A stretch of 24,687 bases of DNA, taken from IMG/VR virus record IMGVR_UViG_3300000893_000007, positions 1 to 24,687 of that record. One strand, 5' to 3'. The translations under genes were made by a program, and so were the position numbers. The DNA is from a virus. Below the pieces are notes generated by a model that had not been told where the DNA came from, searched no databases, and saw only the letters and a list, made by a program, of their open reading frames with translations. Numbering within the stretch: position 1 is the first letter of the stretch; the number at the start of each line of letters is the position of its first letter. Below, one piece after another: positions 7,152 to 14,887 of this stretch.

Positions 7152-7611
7152 CTTTTATCCACCCCAGATTCCGTGCTGTACGTGTCAGAAGATTGTGAAT
7201 CTCGTATCCGAACTCAAACCGACTGCTGTTCGTCTCGATAGACTGGGCAAGATCCCCATCAGAATGTCTCAGAGTTGCTGCCTGCCAGTCACAGAGCATC
7301 TCTATCAGCTGGATCAAGTCCATCCCATGGATGCCTTCTTCAAAATGCTCTGGATGGTGATCATTGAACTTGTAGTGATGCTCAAGACCGGCACCCATTT
7401 CAGAGAGAAACTTCTTATACTCGTCACTTCCATATGTACTGTTTTTCAGCTTTGGAGTGAATTCATTGAAGATAGCCAACTCAGGATCTTCAAGCTTTGA
7501 TCGGTCATGATTCTGAGCTCTGTTCATCAGCAGGATTGCAACAGTCTGCAAGTTCGCTTGAACCACGGCGATGTGAGCATACGTATCAGGAATCGAATTG
7601 TATTCTTCCAC
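7144..7611 (-). CDS. DUF5662 family protein
   Basis: 155 residues from GTG 7611, chosen because GGAGG lies four bases upstream; frames extending further would run through a structured non-coding stretch. Family hallmarks are present: AQNHDRSKLEDPE near the N terminus, then LEHHYKFNDHHPEHFEEGIH and MDLIQLIEMLCDWQAAT. The many conserved His/Asp residues (HD-S-KL, HY--N-HHPEH) suggest a metal-dependent HD-like helical enzyme, but no reaction is established. It is followed with an eight-base overlap by the next small gene. Likely an accessory metabolic gene of the replication region. Confidence 0.9.
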   Translation of the reverse strand: MEEYNSIPDTYAHIAVVQANLQTVAILLMNRAQNHDRSKLEDPELAIFNEFTPKLKNSTYGSDEYKKFLSEMGAGLEHHYKFNDHHPEHFEEGIHGMDLIQLIEMLCDWQAATLRHSDGDLAQSIETNSSRFEFGYEIHNLLTRTARNLGWIKDE

Positions 7612-7793
7612 AAAACCTCCAGAGAAAAATAAAGTGCATGTAACCGGCGGACAGAGACACCTACGGCCCGAATAAGCACGGGAGCTACGCGTAGATGCCT
7701 CTGCCCTATCTCCGACTCGTCGACGAACCGCCACATAGCGGCTGGATGAGGAGTGAACCTATTGGCTCAAATCACCTCCCAATCGGAGAATCT
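7612..7793 (-). other. Structured non-coding leader of the DUF5662 gene
   Basis: 182 bases between two genes. No convincing coding frame is found. The 3' part on the minus strand folds well (see the ncRNA entry). The 5' part contains GGGAGGTGATTTGAGCC, which looks like a ribosome binding site but leads only to a four-codon frame, and a nearby copy of this sequence occurs in the 8392-8675 region. Confidence 0.5.
7646..7732 (-). ncRNA. Candidate structured RNA
   Basis: On the minus strand GGCGG (7732-7728) can pair with CCGCC (7650-7646), enclosing a small hairpin (TCGTCGACGA palindrome) and a 13-bp stem between 7702-7690 and 7665-7653. Two pairs of that stem are G-U on the minus strand but mismatches on the plus strand, so the fold favours the transcribed strand. 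An inner CCCG/CGGG stem continues it. There is no T-loop consensus, so it is not an ordinary tRNA. It lies 35 bases upstream of the DUF5662 start and may be a leader regulator or free RNA. Confidence 0.5.
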
Positions 7794-7907
7794 TTATACT
7801 CTCCAGACAACGCCGTGTTCAGGAAGAAACAAGAGATACTCCCATTCTCCCTCTTCAGGACGTCCTATACCCGCGATCATGTCAGCCAAGAACAGAACTT
7901 TGAACAT
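7794..7907 (-). CDS. Possible 37-residue protein
   Basis: ATG 7907 to TAA, overlapping the end of the RlpA-like gene by 26 bases in another frame. The product begins MFKVLFLADMIAGIGRPEEG and ends LPEHGVVWRV; the composition is protein-like and codon use is unremarkable. No clear ribosome binding site precedes the ATG; an internal ATG (residue 10) would begin just after the RlpA stop codon. Function unknown. The case rests on the absence of an alternative use for the bases and on the good amino acid composition. Confidence 0.45.
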   Translation of the reverse strand: MFKVLFLADMIAGIGRPEEGEWEYLLFLPEHGVVWRV

Positions 7908-8391
7908 AATCAACGCCGTTGAAACCCAGTGCTCCGGCTAAGCCTTGATTCAAATCCCAGACGCGGCCACCAACATACGGACCTCTGTCTTGCACAACTG
8001 CCCACGCCGAACGACCATGATAGGAAAACAGGACTCTTGTGCCGCATGGCAAAGTCTTGTTGGCGACACCTAGGTACGCGTGAAAACCACATGCAGTATT
8101 CCCCCCGTCGTAGTACCAAGATGCCAGCTGAGTGTACATCGGCGGATGTAGCCGTCTCCACCAAGCGTTCTCAGCCACTTTCCAGTAATGCCTCATGCGA
8201 GGCTTACTCACTTTCGGTCTTGCACAATGAATGTAACGAACCAATCTGCGTTTCTCGATTGGCCGAACGGTCTTTGTGCCGTAGTATGTCGCATCAATTG
8301 CTCGAGTAATCATCGGCCCCGTGAAAGTCTTCTTGCAATCGGAGACTTGCAAGGTCGAGGCCAACATGATACTGACAGCAAGATTAAGCAA
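7882..8391 (-). CDS. Secreted RlpA-like double-psi barrel protein
   Basis: 169 residues from TTG 8391 (AAGGAG five bases upstream). A hydrophobic N terminus (LLNLAVSIMLASTLQV) looks like a short signal peptide or anchor. Residues about 90-169 form an RlpA-like domain: ASWYYDGGNTACG, GVANKTLPCGTRVLF, VVQDRGPYVGGRVWDLNQG and ALGF, including the DRGPYVGGRVxDL signature with its conserved Asp residues. RlpA-like domains act on or bind peptidoglycan, some as lytic transglycosylases, so a role in host wall degradation at lysis or entry is likely. A basic, tryptophan-rich linker precedes it. No holin or amidase gene adjoins it, so the full lysis cassette is elsewhere. Confidence 0.85.
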   Translation of the reverse strand: MLNLAVSIMLASTLQVSDCKKTFTGPMITRAIDATYYGTKTVRPIEKRRLVRYIHCARPKVSKPRMRHYWKVAENAWWRRLHPPMYTQLASWYYDGGNTACGFHAYLGVANKTLPCGTRVLFSYHGRSAWAVVQDRGPYVGGRVWDLNQGLAGALGFNGVDYVQSSVLG

Positions 8392-8675
8392 ACCTACTCC
8401 TTGTTAGGGGAAAATAGTCACCGAGCTGTCCAGACACTTACCCGGACCCTAATCGAAGGTAAGCCGACACTTCCCCAGGCCGGACCGGGGTCGCAGATCA
8501 CCTCGAATGGGAGAATCAGGTGATCACACTCGGGAACGAACTTCACTGGCGGCTAGGTTACGAAATCTCCATCAGTCTATCCGGGACGCCTATGTATTTA
8601 AGTGGCGTGCATGCACCCGGCTTTCAACCGACACCCCTACGCCCTTACCTGGAGGTCACGGCCAGTTATACGATC
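8392..8675 (-). other. GC-rich structured non-coding stretch
   Basis: 284 bases without a supported gene; the longest minus-strand frame is 43 codons (see rejected items). Several hairpins can form on the transcribed strand: CCGGG/CCCGG extended by ACGCC/GGCGT (about 8585-8625), GATCACCT/AGGTGATC (8497-8504 with 8519-8526) and CCCC/GGGG near 8473-8490. A GATTCTCC-ATT--GAGGTGAT string resembles one at 7770-7793. No tRNA T-loop is found. It probably holds a regulatory or stand-alone RNA. Confidence 0.45.
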
Positions 8676-8840
8676 CTACTTAAGCTCCGCCTTGCGGAAC
8701 TCTTCCTTCTCCTCTTCCGTGAGCGACTTCCAGAACGCTTGGAACTCCGAAGAGGAGACCTTGTTGTCCGGAGTCGAAAAGTACTTCATGAGCTCACCAA
8801 GGGTGTGCATCTCGTCACGACCGTTATCCGGCTGCCCCAT
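8676..8840 (-). CDS. Small conserved phage protein, 54 residues
   Basis: ATG 8840 with a textbook AGGAGGTGATA site. The product reads MGQPDNGRDEMHTLGELMKY, then FSTPDNKVSSSEFQAFWKSL and ends TEEEKEEFRKAELK. The LGEL-K-FSTPDN-V---EF--FWKSL--EEK pattern is one I associate with many Gram-positive phages. It is an all-helical acidic protein; partner and function unknown. Its neighbour upstream ends 15 bases before its start, so both are in the replication operon. Confidence 0.88.
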   Translation of the reverse strand: MGQPDNGRDEMHTLGELMKYFSTPDNKVSSSEFQAFWKSLTEEEKEEFRKAELK

Positions 8841-8855
8841 TATCACCTCCTAACT

Positions 8856-9185
8856 TTATGCCGCTCTATCTTGTACATCCTCCACAGGGTCGAAATTGGC
8901 CTGGAAGGCCTGAGTTGTATAGACCTTGTAGCCGCGTTCAGTGTATAGGATCCAATCGCCGATGAACGCTTTGCTCTGGCGAGGAACTCTAGGATGATGA
9001 ACGCGAACATGGATGTACTGCTTAGTTGGTTCTATATTGCGACTCTTATCGACGGGTGACTCATCTATATTGCAGATCTCGCCGAAACACCATCTGGCGA
9101 CATCTCCGAAATTCTGCTCCGTCACTTGAACCGCATCGACATAAAGCGGCTTACGAACGTATTTGTTGCTGATGGAGTAGTGCAT
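8856..9185 (-). CDS. Conserved phage protein, 109 residues
   Basis: ATG start five bases after AAGGG. Motifs VDAVQVTEQNFGDVARWCFG and KAFIGDWILYTERGYKVYTT form the core of a widespread small phage family (sequence order: A-QVT--N---VA-WC, then --F-GDW-LY----YKVYT--AF---F). It is mixed alpha/beta, soluble and of unknown function. It lies between the SSB and the 54-residue protein in the same operon with a 22-base gap to SSB. Confidence 0.87.
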   Translation of the reverse strand: MHYSISNKYVRKPLYVDAVQVTEQNFGDVARWCFGEICNIDESPVDKSRNIEPTKQYIHVRVHHPRVPRQSKAFIGDWILYTERGYKVYTTQAFQANFDPVEDVQDRAA

Positions 9186-9207
9186 ACCAACCCTTAGTCG
9201 TGACGAG

Positions 9208-9672
9208 TTATGCTTGATCTAATTCAGCGTACTTCCGCTCTAGAGGGTCCTCTTCGATTGTTACGTAGATGCTTTGAAGATACGCTTTGATTCCACTCTT
9301 CTGATTCACAGTCCACTCATAAGGGCGTACGATCAGGTCGACGTTCTGAATATCAGCCCAGTCGAGCATTTCGATCGAATGTTCATCAAGATTCGTACGG
9401 CCCCTGGAGGTTATGAGCACGACGCGCGGCGGCCGTCCTTTATAGCTGACAGACACCTGAAGGTAGGCTTGTGGGGATTCGTCTTCGTCTTCTTCTCTTG
9501 GACGAAGCCACTTGATGTTCCATCCGTCTTCGGCCATCTGATTAGCAATGGTATCATCAAGTAGGACTGCGAAGTTACGATCCCCTTCGCGGTTGTATTG
9601 CCCTTCCTTGCCTGCGAAGTTACGGAATACAATCCGTACTCCCTCCATAATAACTGTGTTGTCTTGGGGCAT
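9208..9672 (-). CDS. Single-stranded DNA-binding protein, phage type
   Basis: 154 residues, ATG with AAGGAG five bases upstream. The sequence VRIVFRNFAGKEGQYNREGD at the N terminus, then AYLQVSVSYKGRPPRVVLIT and the acidic C-terminal YVTIEEDPLERKYAEL, matches proteins commonly annotated as ssDNA-binding in actinobacteriophages. An OB-fold is expected from the repeated beta strands and aromatic residues. Its place directly downstream of the polymerase and zinc ribbon supports a replication role: coating single-stranded DNA exposed by the fused helicase. Assignment to ssDNA binding is by family resemblance; no diagnostic catalytic site exists to check. Confidence 0.8.
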   Translation of the reverse strand: MPQDNTVIMEGVRIVFRNFAGKEGQYNREGDRNFAVLLDDTIANQMAEDGWNIKWLRPREEDEDESPQAYLQVSVSYKGRPPRVVLITSRGRTNLDEHSIEMLDWADIQNVDLIVRPYEWTVNQKSGIKAYLQSIYVTIEEDPLERKYAELDQA

Positions 9673-9776
9673 CAGTTCTCCTTCACAGTTCGGCCACAGT
9701 TTCTACAGATATAACGACCAGCGCCCAGCTTGACTAGCATCCCGAAAATCTTGCAGTATGGGCACTTTAGCATCAT
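9672..9776 (-). CDS. 34-residue zinc-ribbon protein
   Basis: A compact frame with two knuckles, KCPYCK near the start and YICRNCGRT near the end, spaced by about 16 residues as in zinc ribbons. The start ATG overlaps the polymerase stop (a second ATG follows at once) and its stop TGA overlaps the SSB start (TGATG), so the three genes are translationally chained. Probably a nucleic-acid or protein-binding accessory of the replisome. Very short genes like this are missed by length filters. Confidence 0.82.
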   Translation of the reverse strand: MMLKCPYCKIFGMLVKLGAGRYICRNCGRTVKEN

Positions 9777-12700
9777 TTGACAAACTCCTCGTAAGATCCG
9801 AACTGTTCAATAGTCGCTATGGCTGCAGCTTTTAATTTCTCGAAATATGGCATGTCGATCTGCACATCAGGCAGCTCTTTGGCTATTTCTGCATCCATCC
9901 ATTTGTAGCCCTTGGTGCCTGTGACTGCATAGTACTTGTCGTCTTTGACTCGGTAAAGTGTACCTCCGCCCTCCAGAACAGGTACAAACCGACCTGTACG
10001 GCCAAGATGGCGCATATTACGATAAACAAGGGCTTCACCTTTTTCGTGTTCATCGAAGTCGAGGTACATGCTTCCCTGCACAACGGTTCTACTTTCACAG
10101 AAGTCGTCAAAAGTGAGTTCTTCTCCGGAGAATAGACTCTTGAAGACGTAGGGGTGCTGGAATTGTGTTCCAACCGCTTTCCACTCGGTCCCTTCGCGAG
10201 CGATGTAGACGGCATCGTTCACAAGGCAGAACTTATCGTAGGTAGCCTCGTGCTCGAATTCGTACTGGTAGAACGATCCAATCGTCTTGACATCGACAAT
10301 CGCCTGATCAGTGGCGTTTGGAATCTTGACTGAATCGGTCTTGATGTGTACTACTTTATGACCGAGATTTTGAAGTTGCTCTTTCAAGTCGATCATAAAC
10401 AAAGCACCGCGCTTGGCGACGATGTTGTCAACATTCCTCGGATCTCGGAACGGGTTGTCGAATTTGGCCGACGTCAGGCCATAGACAATGTTCAGCGCGA
10501 TTCGCAAGGCGAAAGCTAATCCGGTCCCATGTTGACCTACTTCTTCCTGCTCGGCACCTTCCAAGAACGGTGCCAATCTACCATCAAGCATGGTTCGAGC
10601 TCGATCGTAATCTCCACGCTTAATGGCCATACGAGCTTCTTTTAGCTGGGAGTACTTTTCTGTATAGGGCCCGAAGAGGTTGAGGACTTCAATTGTTGTG
10701 GGGTGCATCGAAGCCACATCAAGTACGGCAACGTGCTCATAAATCCCGGGCTCAGCGTATACGTACCCCCCTTCCCCAGGATCTTCGTCCTTGTAGGAAC
10801 TCTTGCCCAGCTCAAATTTATATCCAGGAAACTGTGTGGAGAGATCGGTGTAGACAAATTTAGATTGTGGACTTTTATCGTTCCCAAAGATAATCTTAGC
10901 GGTGTGCTTCTGTGTCGTATCATTAACTTCCAATCCACTCAGCTCAGCCAGAATCTGTCTTGCAAGGAAGTCCTGCCAACGATCGTTGAATACAGCCTCA
11001 GTGGCTTTCACATCGTTGACGCAGTAATCGACTACTCTTGGCCAATCGGCTTCATCTACAGGATCCTCCCACGGTAGATCAAGTTCCATGTGATGGATTC
11101 CAAGATCGATCTCGAATTTCTTCAACCCCTGCTTGATCGTGCTGAAGTCCCAGATATCGGCATAAGAGATGCTATAAGCGGCTGGAAACTTGGCGCTTGC
11201 GCGGTTCTGTACGATCAATTTCTGGCTAAGATCGAAAAGTTGCTCCACACTATAGCCCAAACTTGCGGCATAAAGAATGTGGTTATCGTAGTTTCTGTTG
11301 TAGAAACCGACGAGTTTCAGATTGAACAAAGCCTCTACATCAGAGGCACTCGGATTGATCATCCGAACAACGATCGGATCGTCCTTGAATTTCCAGCAAA
11401 TGACGAAGAGATTCTTGTAAACCTCTACGTCGAAGAAGGCCAGCCGGTCGTCTGCTACTTCTACTATTTTCTCAGAATCGATGTCGCCCTCTGACTTGAA
11501 CTTCATCGTCTGAACGGTCTTCACACATATCGAAGCTTGGTGTGTGCTGTTATTCGCAAAGGCCAAGATCCTAGACCGCATATCACTTACGTCATATTTC
11601 ATCCCTGACTCATAGGCTTCTTCGAGAATATGCGCTATGAAGTCGATTGAAGGCTTCGTGCCCGGATGAATTTGCTTCTTAAGGTTCCTGTTGATCAGAT
11701 CCCTAAGGCCTTTCTCGCTTTTGATAGTTTGAGCCTTAAGCATCTTCTCCCTTTTCTGCTTGACAGGAAGCCCTGAACTTATCTCGGCGATAGGTACCGC
11801 ATTGCACTTCGACAATTTTCTACGAAGCGCTGCATCTCCCGTGAAGACCTTGATCTCAATTCCGTCCGAATACGTCGTTGAAAGGACGGAGGTGTCTCCT
11901 TTGTATTTATAATGCAGATGGATTCCGGTTTCCGACTTACTAATCTCAGCGTAGGTCGGTGGCCATTTGCTTGCTGCTTCGAGGTTTCGCTCGAGGGCGG
12001 TATAACCATTCAGCTCCTTAAGGTCGAAGTCGATGACAATGTGGTTTTCAGGTACCTTTACGAAGTGTAACTGAGAGGTATCGATACTCGATAGTGTTGT
12101 AGTGACATTTGCCCACTTTGACTCCGGAACACCATCTTCATTAGCCGCTTGCGCAGGTTGTCCGGCAAATGCGTCATCCAGTAACGATACAGTTTCGTCC
12201 ATGACCAATGAGAAAGCTCGTACTTCATCTCGTGATGGTTTACGAGACTTGAACTTTTCAGCATTGAATCCGCAATAGAGGCTACGAACACGTTCGCCCT
12301 CCACTTCTGCCCGGTCCTTAAATTCGTCGAAGTAGTTGCGGAGCTCCTCTCGCATTTTGTACTGAGGAAGTGGCTTCGCTATCCCGCTCTCAGCACAGTA
12401 TTCAAGATACAACTTGTACGCTTGCTTCAAGGTTATACAGTCTTGTCCCTTGAAGATGTCGTAATATGCCTCGATAAAGTTGAAGAAAACGTCGGTCTGC
12501 AACATCATCTCCAACGGCCTATAATCGTTGTAATAATTCTTGCCCATCTCAAGATATACCTTCAAACAGTGCGCTGCTATGGCTCCTAGTTCAAAGTCTA
12601 TCTGGCTGATGAGCGTGTTGTAATGGTTCACCGGAATATGAACACCGGTTGGATGAACATCGATCAGCCTGCGTATGATACCCGACTTTGCATCAGTTAT

Positions 12701-13531
12701 CTTCACAGGCTGATTTGAACCGATGAACAGCATGGCATCCGCCCGTGCTGTATAACTCGACTTGTACTTCTCGTTCATCGTCATGTGTTCATGCGAGATG
12801 ATCGAATTCAGCCGAGTGTTATCTTCTAGCTTAGATAAGTCACCGTCGTGTTGAATAGCTACCAACGGGTTATGCTTGAAGGCTTCGGTGGCAAACTGAC
12901 TGTCGCTCCGTCCTAGAGCCTTGCCATCGAATGTAGTGCTATACCCTTCAAACAGCTTCTCAATTATCTTGAGGATTGTCGATTTTCCGGAACCGGCAGG
13001 ACCGTAGAACACAAAGAACTTCTGTATGTTCTTCGAGTCACCCGCGACAATTGATCCGATAGCCCACTCAATTTTGGCTCGTTCTTCAACGGAATACAAT
13101 GTCCCCACTAGTTCATTCCAAGCAGATATGTCACCTTCTTCCAAAGCATAAGGAAGCTTTCGTGAAACATAATCTTCCTTCTTCACTTCAGTATCAGCAA
13201 ATGTAATCTTGGAATCAAGCTGATGGCTGTTATCGCTTATCTGGCCCATGAATTTCTTGAACTGTGTCCATCCATTGGAGTTGAAGTTACGAAGAAACTT
13301 GACCATGGACTTCTTTACACCCAGCTTATCAGCTTCACGTTGCAGATCTTCATCCACAATACGTTGAACATCATATTCATCACGAGACCAAAGACCGGCC
13401 TCCTCATCCCAAATGGCGTAGAAGGACCGGCCCTGGACCATCAGATCCTTAGAACGTCCAATGACGAATTCTGGGTAAAGTTCCCGCTCGCCATCTTTCG
13501 TAATTCTGCTTAGGATCCGATAGAAATCCAC
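9773..13531 (-). CDS. Helicase-primase-DNA polymerase B fusion protein
   Basis: 1252 residues, GTG start four bases after GGGAG. N-terminal third: D5/SF3-type helicase with Walker A GPAGSGKST (177-185), acidic segment VAIQHDGDL (224-232), sensor FIGSNQP (269-275) and arginines at 287-288. Middle (about 480-600): archaeo-eukaryotic primase-like segment with HIVIDFDL (Asp 501, 503), ETGIHLHYKY and DGIEIKVF. C-terminal half: family B polymerase with exonuclease motifs FFDVEVY (Asp701, Glu703), YNRNYD (Asn745, Asp749) and YCVND (Tyr836, Asp840), then polymerase motif A LDVASMHP (Asp938), motif B ALNIVYG (Asn1014) and motif C HIKTDS (Asp1066). Motif C has Lys where most family members have the first Asp. 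This single chain could unwind, prime, copy and proofread. It forms a unit with the following zinc ribbon and SSB. Confidence 0.93.
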   Translation of the reverse strand: MDFYRILSRITKDGERELYPEFVIGRSKDLMVQGRSFYAIWDEEAGLWSRDEYDVQRIVDEDLQREADKLGVKKSMVKFLRNFNSNGWTQFKKFMGQISDNSHQLDSKITFADTEVKKEDYVSRKLPYALEEGDISAWNELVGTLYSVEERAKIEWAIGSIVAGDSKNIQKFFVFYGPAGSGKSTILKIIEKLFEGYSTTFDGKALGRSDSQFATEAFKHNPLVAIQHDGDLSKLEDNTRLNSIISHEHMTMNEKYKSSYTARADAMLFIGSNQPVKITDAKSGIIRRLIDVHPTGVHIPVNHYNTLISQIDFELGAIAAHCLKVYLEMGKNYYNDYRPLEMMLQTDVFFNFIEAYYDIFKGQDCITLKQAYKLYLEYCAESGIAKPLPQYKMREELRNYFDEFKDRAEVEGERVRSLYCGFNAEKFKSRKPSRDEVRAFSLVMDETVSLLDDAFAGQPAQAANEDGVPESKWANVTTTLSSIDTSQLHFVKVPENHIVIDFDLKELNGYTALERNLEAASKWPPTYAEISKSETGIHLHYKYKGDTSVLSTTYSDGIEIKVFTGDAALRRKLSKCNAVPIAEISSGLPVKQKREKMLKAQTIKSEKGLRDLINRNLKKQIHPGTKPSIDFIAHILEEAYESGMKYDVSDMRSRILAFANNSTHQASICVKTVQTMKFKSEGDIDSEKIVEVADDRLAFFDVEVYKNLFVICWKFKDDPIVVRMINPSASDVEALFNLKLVGFYNRNYDNHILYAASLGYSVEQLFDLSQKLIVQNRASAKFPAAYSISYADIWDFSTIKQGLKKFEIDLGIHHMELDLPWEDPVDEADWPRVVDYCVNDVKATEAVFNDRWQDFLARQILAELSGLEVNDTTQKHTAKIIFGNDKSPQSKFVYTDLSTQFPGYKFELGKSSYKDEDPGEGGYVYAEPGIYEHVAVLDVASMHPTTIEVLNLFGPYTEKYSQLKEARMAIKRGDYDRARTMLDGRLAPFLEGAEQEEVGQHGTGLAFALRIALNIVYGLTSAKFDNPFRDPRNVDNIVAKRGALFMIDLKEQLQNLGHKVVHIKTDSVKIPNATDQAIVDVKTIGSFYQYEFEHEATYDKFCLVNDAVYIAREGTEWKAVGTQFQHPYVFKSLFSGEELTFDDFCESRTVVQGSMYLDFDEHEKGEALVYRNMRHLGRTGRFVPVLEGGGTLYRVKDDKYYAVTGTKGYKWMDAEIAKELPDVQIDMPYFEKLKAAAIATIEQFGSYEEFVK

Positions 13532-13578
13532 TCAGCTCCCTTCATTTCTCTCTCCACCGCGAAGGAACTTTATGTCTC

Positions 13579-14103
13579 TCAGATACCTACGACTTGGAGA
13601 ACGTAGGCAATCATCTGGTACCAAATCTCGACTTTCGTTTGATCCTCATCCGTGTGTGGCAATGGGAAAAATCCACCTTCCCCATTCGGTTTATAGCGTC
13701 GTTCTATAAGTCGATCGAGAACCTCGTTTATTTCAGCCTTCTGATCAGGGGAAAGTTCGATCCCTTCCATTGAATCAAGGCCGAGATTCTCAATCAGCTT
13801 CCATGCCCACCACTCAGGATCACCGCCAACTTGAAAGGCGACCCTGCGAGAGAGCGCCACCAACACTTCCAGGATTGAGACCCCAAATGGAAATGAATGA
13901 TGACGCCCTCTCATGAACTCACTTCTGAGCTCATATCCGTCGGCTTCACGATTGTCGTCGTGTGGAACCAGCCAGACGAATCTCTTGTGATACATTTCGT
14001 TTAACAGCCCAAGATATCTCTTTTGCCATTCCTCTTCAAGGTGACATTGCTCTACGAGCCACCTGAAATAACGAAATTCCCACTTGCCAATCTTATTCGT
14101 CAT
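13579..14103 (-). CDS. Conserved phage protein, 174 residues
   Basis: ATG start overlapping the end of the preceding gene by 11 bases. It has a tryptophan-rich N terminus (WEFRYFRWLVEQCH), then VPHDDNREADGYELRSEF, SILEVLVALSRRVAF, LIENLGLD and a C-terminal RRYKPNGEGGFFPLPHTDEDQ followed by VEIWYQMIAY. This combination (VP-DDNR--DG-ELR, ENLGL, G-GG-FPL, Q-KVEIWYQM-AY) marks a family very widely kept in phages and integrative elements of Gram-positive bacteria, still of unknown function. No membrane span is seen. It precedes the polymerase by 47 bases. Confidence 0.9.
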   Translation of the reverse strand: MTNKIGKWEFRYFRWLVEQCHLEEEWQKRYLGLLNEMYHKRFVWLVPHDDNREADGYELRSEFMRGRHHSFPFGVSILEVLVALSRRVAFQVGGDPEWWAWKLIENLGLDSMEGIELSPDQKAEINEVLDRLIERRYKPNGEGGFFPLPHTDEDQTKVEIWYQMIAYVLQVVGI

Positions 14104-14887
14104 CGTCGAATCGACGAGGATGCCTTCTTCGAGGTCGAGTAGCCGAGTGTCGAATGGTTCCGCTTACCTGCTCGGCATAACTGCCACGATCACGAATGAT
14201 CTCGAAGTCCAGCTCCAAACGCTCGTTCCGAATATAAACGATGTTGCTGTCTTTAGAGCCATGGCCCCAGTACGGTCCCGACAACCACTCAAGACCGAAT
14301 GTAGCATCCAGATCCTCTTCAATCTGTCTATCCATCGAATCGGCCATGACATCGTCGGCTTCGTAATAGGTGTATGTCACCTGCTCATATTCATGCTCAT
14401 TCTCCTTGAACTCGTCAAGATGAATGATGTACGGAGCATCAGGACTTCGTTTGGCAAGTTCGACTTTGTAGTCCCAAAGATCCATGGGCTCATCGTCGTT
14501 TCCTCTGAAGACGTTCAGAGTCGTTGGTGTCGGCTCATTAACAGGAACTGACGGACGAGTGGGCCTCTCTCTGATGATCTCCTCTTTCTCGACACGTACT
14601 TCATCGATCGGAGGCTTCTGCTGGCGAGCAACATCTTTGGCGTGATAGTGCTCACGGATTCGATGAATCTCATCCGCGGCCAGCTTTGAGTACTTGGTCT
14701 TGAGACGATGGTCGGCAATATAGAAACCTGCCGCAAAGCCCAGACCAATTCCAACTGTCACGCCAAAAGAAAGAAAACCCACATCCCTTCCCGTTATACG
14801 CCGGGTTGCGTCTGCGACTTTCTCGACTCCAACTGCCACCTCGTCGAGACCTTCGGCTGCCTGTTCTGCTAGTTGCTCAGTTGCCAT
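14093..14887 (-). CDS. Single-span membrane protein with conserved acidic C-domain
   Basis: 264 residues, ATG five bases after AGAGG and 19 bases inside the preceding gene. An amphipathic N-terminal helix (EQLAEQAAEGLDEV) is followed by one membrane span (about 38-57, LSFGVTVGIGLGFAAGFYIA), a charged linker, then a conserved domain: RSPDAPYIIHLDEFKENE, YTYYEADDVMAD, GSKDSNIVYIRNERLELDFE. The tail is Arg-rich then acidic. The domain with its PY-I--DEF--NE, TYYE-DDV and VY-RNE--E-DFE signature recurs in related phages, unassigned. The topology suggests the conserved domain faces the cytoplasm. A copy of the CGCA-N14-TATAAC element lies inside the coding sequence near its 5' end. Confidence 0.88.
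   Translation of the reverse strand: MATEQLAEQAAEGLDEVAVGVEKVADATRRITGRDVGFLSFGVTVGIGLGFAAGFYIADHRLKTKYSKLAADEIHRIREHYHAKDVARQQKPPIDEVRVEKEEIIRERPTRPSVPVNEPTPTTLNVFRGNDDEPMDLWDYKVELAKRSPDAPYIIHLDEFKENEHEYEQVTYTYYEADDVMADSMDRQIEEDLDATFGLEWLSGPYWGHGSKDSNIVYIRNERLELDFEIIRDRGSYAEQVSGTIRHSATRPRRRHPRRFDDDE
14793..14816 (-). promoter_or_regulatory. Dispersed element copy inside a coding region
   Basis: The minus strand carries CGCA (14816-14813), 14 bases, then TATAACGG (from 14798), matching the intergenic copies in both boxes and exact spacing, yet lies within codons 24-32 of the 264-residue membrane protein. If active, it would produce a transcript beginning in this gene and covering the next gene and the polymerase. 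Confidence 0.5.

Noticed and set aside
7646-7732. tRNA gene
   Set aside because: The size and GGCGG/CCGCC closure fit superficially, but there is no TTCRANY T-loop and no seven-base anticodon loop in the right place.
8418-8546. GTG-initiated 43-codon minus-strand frame (VPECDHLILPFEVICDPGPA segment)
   Set aside because: No ribosome binding site at a usable distance, an in-frame stop immediately upstream, and the bases form stable hairpins; more likely non-coding.
10703-11494. Plus-strand frames over the polymerase gene and elsewhere
   Set aside because: They are antisense to strongly supported genes, lack ribosome binding sites and show no protein motifs; none was kept.
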